Below, piece by piece: positions 50,945-61,870 of a stretch of 64,000 bases of DNA. The notes under the pieces were generated by a model. The model did not search any database. It was not told the origin of the DNA and saw only the letters and a list, made by a program, of their open reading frames with translations. Origin of the DNA: Prorocentrum cordatum (taxonomy: Eukaryota > Sar > Dinophyceae > Prorocentrales > Prorocentraceae). The translations under genes and the position numbers were made by a program. How positions within the stretch are numbered: position 1 is the stretch's first letter; the number at the start of each line of letters is the position of its first letter. Where the stretch lies: positions 434,001-498,000 of the forward strand of contig CAUYUJ010019949.1 of assembly GCA_963575745.1 (NCBI GenBank), given 5' to 3'.

Positions 50945-51650
50945 GTGAGGAAGTCTCAGGCGGGAGCCCCCTCCCTATGGGGCCCGCAGATCATGTTGGT
51001 AATCCGAGCGGGTCATCGGGATCCTGTAACTGTCGTCACTTTTGAGCTCCCCAGGCTTGAAAATGGAGGAAGTCTCAGGCGGGAGCCTCGTCTGTAAGTG
51101 AATTGGGAGGAAGTCTCAGGCGGGAGCTCCCTCCCTATGGGGCCCGCAGATCATGTTGGTAATCCGAGCGGGTCATCGGGATCCTGTAACTGTCGTCACT
51201 TTTGGGCTCCTCAAGCCTGCATTTGAGGGAAGTCTCAGGCGGGAGCGTCGTCTGTGAGTAAGTTGTGAGAAAGTCTCAGGCGGGAGCCCCCTCCCTATGG
51301 GGCCCGCAGATCATGTTGGTAATCCGAGCGGGTCATCGGAATCCTGTAACTGTCGTCACTTTTGAGCTCCCCAGGCCTGAAAATGGAGGAAGTCTCAGGC
51401 GGGAGCCTCGTCTGTGAGCGAATTGGGAGGAAGTCTCAGGCGGGAGCTCCCTCCCTATGGGGCCCGCAGATCATGTTGGTAATCCGAGCGGGTCATCGGG
51501 ATCCTGTAACTGTCGTCACTTTTGGGCTCCTCAAGCCTGAATTTGGAGGAAGTCTCGGCGGGAGCCTCGTCTGTGAGTGAATTCTGAGGAAGGCTCAGGC
51601 GGGAGCCCCCTCATTATGGGGCCCGCAGATCATGTTGGTAATCCGAGCGG
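50945..51650. repeat. 160-bp tandem array, five copies
   Basis: GGCCCGCAGA recurs at 50981, 51141, 51301, 51461 and 51620. Each unit has two GAGGAAGTCTCAGGCGGGAG boxes plus ATCATGTTGGTAATCCGAGC and ATCCTGTAACTGTCGTCAC. The box is shared with the 3' end of dispersed repeat C (19378, 21410). Confidence 0.95.
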
Positions 51651-51653
51651 GCC

Positions 51654-51765
51654 GCCGGCGTCCCTGCGGAAGGCGCTCCTGGAGTTCGACAAGAGAGCGG
51701 TTTTGTCCAGGGCGGAGGCGAAGCAGCTCGCGGCAGAGCTGGGCTTCGTGCTGCCTTCCGCCTGA
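51654..51765 (+). CDS. Possible C-terminal exon, unknown protein (partial)
   Basis: The sequence directly after the last 160-bp unit reads SLRKALLEFDKRAVLSRAEA followed by KQLAAELGFVLPSA and a TGA at 51763. It looks like an amphipathic helix pair and has no low complexity. No upstream exon was identified; it may be a real terminal exon or a fragment captured by the repeat. Confidence 0.3.
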
Positions 51766-52223
51766 GCGCGGCTGCGCCTCGCTCGAAGCCCGCGGGGTTG
51801 TCCCAACGGCTTGGTCTTGCGCGCCAACGGCTCGCGGGGTTGTCCCGACAGCCTGGCCCGCGGGGTTGTCCCAACGGCTGCGCGACGTGACCAGTAGAGA
51901 ACGCGCCTGTGGTGGCCGTGGCGGCGACGGCGCCGAGGAACATCGACATGCGCGCTCATGCAACAGGAAGGGGAGGAGGTGGCGGGGCGCGGAACAAACA
52001 GGGGGGCGAGGATGGGGACAACGTAAGGAGTGGAAGGGGGGCCCGCGCCAAGGCGACAGGAAATATACGCAGAAGAGACAGCCAGGACGCCTCACCAACC
52101 ACGAGGACGACGGTGATGGTTTTTTTTCCAGATTCGCCCAGAGGATTCTTATGCGGGGTTCTTCCGTCGGAGTATTTTGTTTATTCGCCAGCGTGGGGGC
52201 CCGAATCCGTTTTCCGTGCTGAC
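51766..52223. other. No gene recognised; CGCGGGGTTGTCCCAACGGC repeats
   Basis: Three units of (C)GCGGGGTTGTCCC(A/G)AC(G/A)GC between 51789 and 51880; nothing recognisable after. Confidence 0.5.
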
Positions 52224-53800
<1,577 letters not shown>

Positions 53801-53884
53801 ATACAATCATTATCGCAACTGCCAGCTACCCACGCCCCCCCCCTTCCACGCCCCCCGCCCCTCCTGAGAAGCAGCGAGCGGCAG

Positions 53885-56360
53885 CGGCCGCGCGCCGAGG
53901 GCTGGCGAGCACCGAGGGGAAGGCGCCGGGCCCGCGTTATTTCGAGCCACGCGCCAAGCGTGGCCCGGGCCTCGGCGGCAGACCCGAGGGGGCGACCAAG
54001 CGTTGCAAGGGGCGCGCGAGCCGACGCGCTGCCCCCGCGCTGCGACGAGGCCCACCAGCGTAGTTTAAGTGAGCTCCAGCTCGCCCTGGACTGGAGCAAG
54101 CGCGCCGTCGGGCACGCCGTCGACGAGCACCCCCGCCTGCCCGGCGTCGCCGAGGCCAAGCTGCACGAGAGGCGGCATTGCCCTCGAAAGGATGGTCGCC
54201 GCGGCGATGCTCGGCAAGAGCGGCCTCCGAACGCGCGGGGGCGCCCGCCCCGACCGCGGCCAGCGCGTGAGCGAGGGCACCAGGCCCCCCCGCGATGCGC
54301 CTGGTCTGGTCGCCGCAAAGCGCCCGCTCGAGGGCGTCACGCACCGCGCCGAGCGCCAGTTCAAGCGGGGGCGCGAGCGCGACCACGAGGTCAGGAGGAA
54401 AATGATCCTGACGCGGGCGCGCAACGAGCTGGAGTTCGAACAGGACAAGCAGCTCCACCTGAGAAAAACCCGGCCGAAGAGCTACAACGCCGAGATCAAC
54501 AAGGGCTATGTCAAGCGCCCAATGACCTCCCAGATCAACCAGAGGGGCAAGTAGGACCAGAAGTGGGTGGACGAGTTCTTCGCGCCCAGACCGCGCGCGA
54601 GCAGGCGCAGCGGCCGGCGCCTTTTGCCAGCAGAGGAACAAGATGTTCTGCAAGGGGAAGACCATGCGAATCTGGACTATGGCCGACAGGTTCCTGCACC
54701 TGGTGGCGAGGGGCGGCCTCGAGGACCTCGGCCGCTTCGCCCGGGGCCCCGAGACCTGGCAGAGGGCCCGCGCGAGCGCGGTCTGCGTCGACGCAACCGC
54801 GCTCTAGCTCAAGCTCCAGGGCGAGGAGGTAGCGCGCGTCCGCGAGAGCGAGATCTACGCCGCAGGCGCCAAGAGGCGCATCCAGAAGCTCCGCCGCAAG
54901 TTCCGCGAGACGCGCAGCCAGGAGGACAAGGCAGCTTCGGGGGTCGAGAATGCCAAGTTCTTGGCAGGGCACCCCGACCAGACGGAGCACGCGGACCATG
55001 CCTACTCGAGCGCAGGGGACAAGCGCAGGTTCACCCTTCATCAACATCTCCGCCGCCGAGGGCTCGTTCGACCCGAGCAGGCGGCCTAAGTCTGCCATGG
55101 GGCGCAGCGCGCCCCTCGCCCCCTGCGCCAACCGCTGCCGAGTGGGCGATATGAACCTCGAGGAGGGCACCTGCCAGGGCGACGTCACCTGCGAGCGGGG
55201 CGACGGAGAGACGGAGCGCCTCCGAGCAGGCAAGCCCCTCGGCGCATTGCTCAAAGGCTGGAGCAACGCTCTATTCGAGTTCTCCGAGGCAGACCGCGCG
55301 AGGAGCTTCGAGGTCATCGACGCGCGGGGGCAGCCGAGGACTTGGACGGGCGAGCTCATGGCTCCCTGGACCATCGACTACATCAAGGAGCAGCTCGGCC
55401 AGAGCCTCGCGTTCATAGACTACCTCTCGAGCCGCTGAGCCGGGGCCGTCGCGCTCCGAGCGCGGCTCGAAAATGCGGCCCACGCGCCCGTGGCCCCCGA
55501 CGTCGCGAGCTTCTGGTGGGAGCCAGGCGCCCCCGAGCACAACCAGCTCGAGGCCAAGATCCGGAAGGACAAGGTAGGGGCGCGCTGGGCTATCGACCAG
55601 GACTGGATCCAGAAGGCGATGGCCTTGCCCAAGGACGAAGCGCAAGTGCCCGACAAGCTGAGGGCTGAGGGCCTCCATTGAATCTCCGAGGCCCGCGACC
55701 TTTTTCGCGAGAAGCGCAAGGAGGGGGCGCCGCCCCATGGGCTGCAAGCGAACCAAATGCTCGCGGTCTGGCCGGCCGAGCAGGGCGAGCTCAAGGTCGT
55801 CGCTGGCCCGGGGCCCTGGAATTTCTCCTTCGAGCCCGGCCGCCTCGTCGCGCCGCGGCTGTCGAGCGAGCGCCTGGAGGGCGCCCAGCGCGGGCCCGAC
55901 GACGCGCCGGCCGTGCCCGACTGGAGCGCCCTGGACGGAAACTGCTTTCGCGTCGTGGACTTGCCCGAGGGCCGCGGGCAAGACGAGAACCCTTGCCGCC
56001 TGGGGCCCCGAGACCTGGGCCTCGAGCTCGCCGAGGAGCAGAAGGGCGCGCTCGGGCCACCCGAGGAGCAGATCGAGGAGATCCAGTTCCCGCGCGCCCT
56101 CGAGAACCGAGCCAAGGTGGCTCGCGCAAGGGGCGAGAGCAGGTGGGCGCCCAAGTCCTCGGGCCAGTTCCCGGGCAAGCTGCCGCGCAAGTGGCGGCGC
56201 GCGACGGCCGAGATGGGCGGCGCGGCCGCGCCCGAGCACCTGGGCCGGGGCGCGGGGGGGCGAAGCTCCCAGACAGGACCCAGAAGGCCAAGACGAGCTC
56301 CTTTCGGAATATCACGGCCAGGGCGCAGGCGCCGGAGGACGAGAAAGAAGTGAGCAAGGC
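53885..56360 (+). pseudogene. Large decayed gene, unknown protein, frames broken by C-to-T stops and indels
   Basis: Good protein sequence runs almost continuously on +. First ELQLALDWSKRAVGHAVDEH (about 54069-54130), then GIALERMVAAAMLGKSGLRT and RARNELEFEQDKQLHLRKTR (54172-54473) up to a TAG at 54552 followed in frame by DQKWVDEFFAP. A frame change leads to MRIWTMADRFLHLVARGGLE (54664), a TAG at 54805 and RKFRETRSQEDKAASGVENA. A further shift near 55035 leads to FINISAAEGSFDPSRRPKSA. From there one frame continues to about 56350 through a TGA at 55436 and another at 55679, with AGKPLGALLKGWSNALFEFS, SFWWEPGAPEHNQLEAKIRK and LDGNCFRVVDLPEGRG. All four stops are one C-to-T change from Gln or Arg codons. 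The family is not recognised. Confidence 0.55.
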
Positions 56361-57064
56361 CAAGGCGAAGGCGGGATTCACTGCTCGCGAAGCCCCTCCC
56401 CTGGCACGGCAAGACGGCCCGCGTCGCGGAGGAGGGGGCCCACGAGGGGAGGCGCGGCAGAGTCCGAGACGCCCGGCGCCCCCCAACCTCCGAGGCCGCC
56501 TGCCGTCACCGAGCGCGCGAGGCGGGCGCCGCGGCGATCCCCCAGGTCCACGGCAGCGAGGCCCAGGGGCCCACGGGCGCAAGGAAGAGGAGGATGGGGC
56601 GGGGGAGGAGCAAGAGAAGGGAAATGGAGGGGGGGGAGAGGACAGCGGAAGCTGACGGAAGCAATGGGAAGCGGCGGGAGCGAAGGCTGAAGCTCGGGGC
56701 CAGGAGGCGGCGGAAGTTGGCGGGGGTCAGGGGCCAGGAGGCGGAATCAGGCGGAAGCTAGTTGACGAGTGCCCGCGGGCCCCCGAGCCTCGCAGGCCAT
56801 GGTCGAGCAGGATTGCAAATCCCCCTGGCCGCCGAGACTGGACTGGCGAGCGCGCAAGGGGCCCCAGCGCACCGAGTTCGCCAGAGAGTGCGCAAGCATG
56901 AATTGCGAGCAGATCAAGAAGGGCGACGCCCTCGAGCTGGGCACGACGCGCGCGCTGCCCGGCGAGATCAACGAGCGCGCGGGCGCCGCGCCACGCGCTG
57001 CGGCGGTTGAGCCCGCGGCGGCCGTCGCCAGGCCTCGAGCGGGCCAGGCGAGGACGAGCCCGCC

Positions 57065-57095
<31 letters not shown>

Positions 57096-57790
57096 AGAAG
57101 CGCAGGGCCGAGAGAGTCGAGGAGGCCGAGCACCTGCTGATCGCGGTGCACTCCGTGTCCCCCGCGCACTACTCCTGCGCGCAGGTGCCCGAGCAGGGGC
57201 CGGGCGCGGACGTCGGCCCCCGCGACGCCATCGGGAAGCCGCCCGAGAGAGCCAAGGCAGGCCGCCGCGAGGATCTTCCGAAAATTCGGAGCCATCGGAC
57301 GTGGCGAAGGACGCCCCCCCGAGCGGCAGCGAGACGTTCCAAGTAGACGGCTTATCCCGCGGACTCTGGGCGACGAGGTGGGTCGAGCGCGCCTCGCGTG
57401 AGATCCGAGGCGAGGGCCGCGAGGCGCCCGCCGGCATCGACGCGGCGCGCGCTCGATGCGCCGGGTGGGTCCATGCGTTTCAGGGCGCGAGCGACAACCG
57501 CCTTGCTATGGCCGAGGCCAAGAGCAAGGGGCAGGGCCCGGTCGCCAAAGGATCCGAGCACGCCGGCGCCCGGGCGCGAGACCTTTGAGGAAGCTCTCGC
57601 GGCGGCCCAACCGCGCGCCAAACGCTTGCCCCGCGAGGGCGGCCCCGAGGGGCTCCGACCTTGCGTGGGCGAGTTCTTCGAGATTTGTTGGCAAGAGAGG
57701 CTTCGCGGCGAGAGGCGCCAAGGATCGCCGAGGCACAGGCCGGCATTGGGGTTTCGAGGGCGCGCGGCAGGGGGCGCGGGCGTTGGCCAA
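56361..57790 (+). pseudogene. Further decayed coding pieces, unknown protein
   Basis: After a GGCGGAAG-rich non-coding stretch (56600-56760), protein-like pieces resume in varying frames: FARECASMNCEQIKKGDALE (56877-56936), a CAG repeat (57067-57095), EEAEHLLIAVHSVSPAHYSC (57120-57179), ETFQVDGLSRGLWATRWVER (57331-57390), AARARCAGWVHAFQGASDNR (57445-57503) and CVGEFFEICWQERLRG (57662-57711). This is probably the same decayed locus as the preceding block. Confidence 0.4.
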
Positions 57791-57794
57791 AGAT

Positions 57795-58090
57795 CTCGAA
57801 TTCATCATCACGATCATCGTCACAATCAGCATCACCAAAATCATCAGCATCTCCCCAAACGTCCTTTATCCTGCGACCTGCAGGGGGAACGTGCGTTGCC
57901 CCCCTAGACCCCGCACTCCGTGATCCCCATGGGCCCGTTATCAGGGGCGCGGTTGTTTTATGTATGTATGTATGTATATATATATATATACATATATATA
58001 AAAGTAGAGAGAGAGAGAGAGAGAGAGTTCGACCTCCCCGCCTGCTCAGAGAGAGAGAGAGAGAGAGTTCGACCTCCCCGCCTGCTCAGG
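57795..58090. repeat. ATCATCAC, TATG/TATA and GA microsatellites
   Basis: CATCATCACGATCATC (57802-57850), TATGTATGTATGTATATATA (57961-57990) and GAGAGAGA runs flanking a duplicated GTTCGACCTCCCCGCCTGCT segment (58027, 58067). Confidence 0.9.
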
Positions 58091-59000
58091 AAATGTAGCC
58101 ACGCGCAACCTCGCGAGGAAAATGTGCAAGGGGGGAGGGGGGGAATGGTTTCTTATCCAGGGGATGCGGTTCACAACCTCGACCCGTCGGGCGGGGAACA
58201 GCGGGCCCCGCGGCCCCAGGGAATGCCTCGATTCCAGATTTTTGCGTTCCCCACTCGACAACAAAACAGACAAAACCAAATGCGTCGGGGGGTGGGGGAG
58301 AGGATGAAGGGAGAAGGCGCGCAAGCAGGTATGTTGAACCAGCATTCCAACCGCTAACTATAGATTATAGGTCCGTGCGTGATCCCCCGCCAGTGGCATC
58401 CGCGCAACACGGAGGAGCAGTTATCCAGCAGCGCCCGTCGCAATTTCGATTGTTGTTGGGAGCCTCCACCAAACTGCATTGTTTGTTGGTCGTGAACGTG
58501 GAGATGTTTGCGAGAGCTTTCTGCCACGATGTGTGGTGAAATGTTTGTCATGAGCTTTGGCGTGTTCGACGGAGGGGGGGGTACATTTGGAACGCTGGTG
58601 GGTCCCGCGTGGGGATGGCGGCCCCTCTCGGCTCTGGTGTTCCCTAAGGTGTTCCCAAAACGTCCCAGGAGGTCCAGATGCTTCCACAGCACGCCTCACG
58701 AAACCCAAAAAGCAACAGGAGTGTTAAAATGGCGAGGAAAACAAGCTCGGGGGCATTTGCGGGACCTTAAAGATGGTTATCTTCCGGTGCCCCCAGGGCC
58801 CCAACCCACCTGTTCACTCTGTGGCCATCGGTTGAGCGCCTCTTGCATCGGCCACCTCGTGCGAGGAACGAAGACAAGAGTCACAGCGAGTTTCTCGCCG
58901 CCGATCCCCCAGTCGCCGCCAAAAAAATCCTCGCCGAGGAAACGCCGAAAACTGCCGGATATAACCGCTTTAGGGGATGATTCGGACGCGCCAGTATCGA
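58091..59000. other. No gene recognised
   Basis: Non-repetitive; no convincing frame. Confidence 0.45.
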
Positions 59001-59360
59001 GGACGGACGCCCCTTTTCTGTGCAAACAACCCCGGATTGGGCCCCTCACCAGGCGGTTCGTCGAAAGCGGATCACTTGCGCGCGCCCTCTGTTCCATGGC
59101 AGGTTGCCTCCGCATGGGCGGCGCTGGCGTCCCGCTGCGTATATTTGCTGGACGCCTCGCCCCGTCTTGCGCGGAAGATTCGGGTTTGTTTCCGCGCGGC
59201 CTCGAGTTGCCGCCCAACATATGAAGACGGCCAGGATCGGGGTCGCCAAGCCCTTTGTTCAAGGGCGCACCCCTACTGAAGATGGACGCCCCCCCCCTTG
59301 TGCAAACATCCCCGAGCTGGGCCCCAAATCAGGTGGCTCGTCGAAAACGTATCATTACGT
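59001..59360. repeat. Direct repeat pair (about 75 bp, 280 bp apart)
   Basis: GGACGCCCCTTTTCTGTGCA.. (about 59005) and GGACGCCCCCCCCCTTGTGC.. (about 59283) both continue through AAACA(A/T)CCCCG(G/A)(A/G)(T/C)TGGGCCCC and GT(C)GCTCGTCGAAAACG-like sequence. Confidence 0.75.
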
Positions 59361-59559
59361 CGAGGATCGGGGTCGTCAAGCCGCCGTTGTTACAGGGACG
59401 ACGCCGCCAGGGGTTCGCTTCGGCTGCGCCGCGGTCGGCTGCACTCGCTCGGTTCGGTTTGCTTCGGCTGCCTCGTGTCGCTGACGCGCCGCCGCGCCAT
59501 TCTACACGGTCACCCCGCACAGAACGCGTGGGTCATTGAAAGCCGGTGTTTCTGGATGC
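59361..59559. other. No gene recognised
   Basis: GC-rich spacer containing a short GGTTCGGTTTGCTTCGGCTG piece. Confidence 0.4.
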
Positions 59560-59710
59560 CCGAGCTCTAATCTATTTTAGGTGTCTTCCTACTTTCAGTG
59601 TCGAGTGGTTTTCCCTCTTCCCTCCTCTTCAGGGGGCGGGCGGAACCCAATCTTCTTCCAACGCCTTTCCTACTTCATGTTTCTACCCATTTTTTCGACC
59701 GACGAGAAAG
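59560..59710. repeat. Dispersed repeat F, copy 2
   Basis: CTTCCTACTTTCA, GGCGGGCGGAACCCAATCTT and TACTTCATGTTTCTACCCAT, then TTTTTCGACCGA, correspond to 30725-30880. Confidence 0.65.
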
Positions 59711-60560
59711 ATGAAGCATGTTCCAAGACTACCCTTGCATCCTTGCCCCTTCGGCACAGCCTTCACAACTTTCGCTGGCCAGCCTCGTTCGAAAAGCGTG
59801 GCCTTTGCACCCTCACCGCGCATCCTCACTATGAGGGTTGACTGTAGGCTGCATGCGGCCTGTCGGCTCTGGGTCGGTTTTCGACGTTGCTGCCGGCTCG
59901 GTCGGTGCTCGGTTTTGCTGATCTCGGTGGCCACAAGTGAACCTTACCCCCCGCCACCCAGATTTTTTAGTGGGGAGGTGGGGTAGGGTTCGCATGTGGC
60001 CTCCTATGTTCGCCGTATGCGCCTTCGGAAGCGACCTGGGGACGGGGGGGGGGGGGGGGCAAAGCCCGGGGACGGAGAAATGCCAGCCCCGAGTCAGCCA
60101 TGTTCGTTGCGCTCTTCTGGGCCCGCCCCTCCGCGACATCATACAATATCAGGATCACAAGGAAGTACATAAGCTTGTGTTGCTGTTTTGCGCCATGGGG
60201 GAAGGGGGTCCTGAGGGAAACGGACCCTGGGTGTTCGCCGTGGTCGGACTCGGGGCACTCCACGGGCCCCCGCAGTGTCCGAAAACGATCCAGGATGAAA
60301 CGCTCGACCTGGGGGGAGGTCCCGGGGTCACTAAGTTCGTCTTGCTGTTTTGACGTGTCGTCGATCATGTTGCGCGCGCTTGGGTTCCGTGTGGCTGCTC
60401 CGCTGGAGACAGCGTTGAAAGTTCTCGGGCACGGCAACCCTAGGTTGCAGCGTGTCCACAGAGATCGGCGCTTTCCAGGGGTTCAGTGTATCTATAGACC
60501 TTGCGCGACTGGCAGTGGCAATTCTCCCACCAGTTTGCCAACGCACCTCTGACGCTCGCG
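59711..60560. other. No gene recognised; poly-G near 60044
   Basis: A run of about 14 G lies at 60044-60058. No supported gene. Confidence 0.45.
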
Positions 60561-60577
60561 GGTTCTCTCTTTCTCTC

Positions 60578-60625
<48 letters not shown>

Positions 60626-60653
60626 CCTCTCTCTGCCTCTCTCTCTCCCTCTC

Positions 60654-60684
<31 letters not shown>

Positions 60685-60690
60685 TATCCC
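60561..60690. repeat. CT/TC microsatellite
   Basis: CTCTCTCTTTCTCTCTCT runs over about 130 bp. Confidence 0.95.
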
Positions 60691-61552
60691 ATCCCTCGAT
60701 CTTTCCTTCACCTTCCCCCGCGCCTCCCTTTCTCCCGCCAGCCCCCCGCTCGCCCCCGATCCAGGGCCCAGTTTGCAGCGTGGTGCGTGACGTCGTCGCC
60801 TCTCATCAGGGAAGCTGGCGCAGCTCCGCCCACGTCGTCCTCGCCGTCGCACGCCGTCGTCTCCGCGCGTTTTCGCCACCGCCTTCGTCGTTCTCATCTT
60901 CCCCAGTCGCTAGTTTCTCGGCGTCGGGGTGGCTGGCGGCCCAGAGGTGGGGCAGTGGCGTGCGGTGTGCTGCGGCGGGAGCGCGAGGCCGCGGCCGGTC
61001 GTGAGGCTGGTCGTGAGGCTTGGCGGATGCTGGCCAGGGAAGGCCGTGAAGATGAAACGAGCCTCCCGGAGCGCTGTCGGAGCGCTGCAGGCCAGCCGCG
61101 GCGCCCGAAACGGCTTGCTGGGCCTCAGATGTTCGGAATGTTTCCAAGCCAGGTGCTCCCCGTGAATGTTGGTCTGCGATCGTTGCGTCAATAATGGTGT
61201 CCGCATGTGCTAGCCATGATTGTTCATCATGGAAAAGGTGTCGTATGTGGTTATGGTGTGGTACCATATTCTTCACGTAACTATAATGCATGTTCGTTAA
61301 GTCTGTGCGTGCATGTGGTGGTCGTTTCTGGACAGTGCTATGCGTGCATACGAAGTACGCATCTCATGTATACACGTGTTCATATTTGTGCTGCGTTATG
61401 GATGGCATGGATGGCGCATCAGGTTTTTGTTCCGTACTGTATATGTCCAGATGTATGCGTGTTACATTATTATGGCATGTGCGTGTGAACATAATAGATT
61501 AGACATGCATTATTGGTATATACCAATGTTTTGTTATTCCAAACGCATCGCG
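60691..61552. other. No gene recognised
   Basis: No supported gene; 61200-61550 is comparatively AT-rich and without repeats. Confidence 0.45.
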
Positions 61553-61870
61553 TCACCCAACAAGCCCATCCAAAAACGATGCCCGGGCGAGTTGCCCTGA
61601 TCAGAGATGCGGAGGAGCATGCAGTGGAATGAGGAGTTGGGAAAACCGTCATACCCCAGGAGAGGGAGGATGGAGGAGGACTCGGAGGAGCAAGGGGAGG
61701 GTGGCGGGGGGCGGAAGATGGACGAGGAGGGAATAGGCTGATGAGGAAGAGGAGAATGAGGGGGACGATGATACGGCCGAGCTCTTGGATGTCTCTCGGA
61801 GTATCTTCGGTGTTTTCTTGACAGGTTCTGTGAGTCCTCTCGGAGCGTCTTTTGGGCCTCTTGGTTGTCC
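61553..61870. repeat. Dispersed repeat H, copy 2, and CTTGG-type tail
   Basis: CAACAAGCCCATCCAAAAAC, GATGCCCGGGCGAGTTGCC and CTGATCAG match 37436-37495. From 61780 there are CTCTTGGATGTCTCTCGGAG and GGGCCTCTTGG units. Confidence 0.65.

Noticed and set aside
55436-55681. Selenocysteine UGA codons
   Set aside because: TAG codons and frameshifts interrupt the same sequence and no SECIS-like element is evident; C-to-T decay explains all stops.
57067-57095. Glutamine or serine repeat in an expressed protein
   Set aside because: Short CAG run within a decayed region whose frame is not intact.
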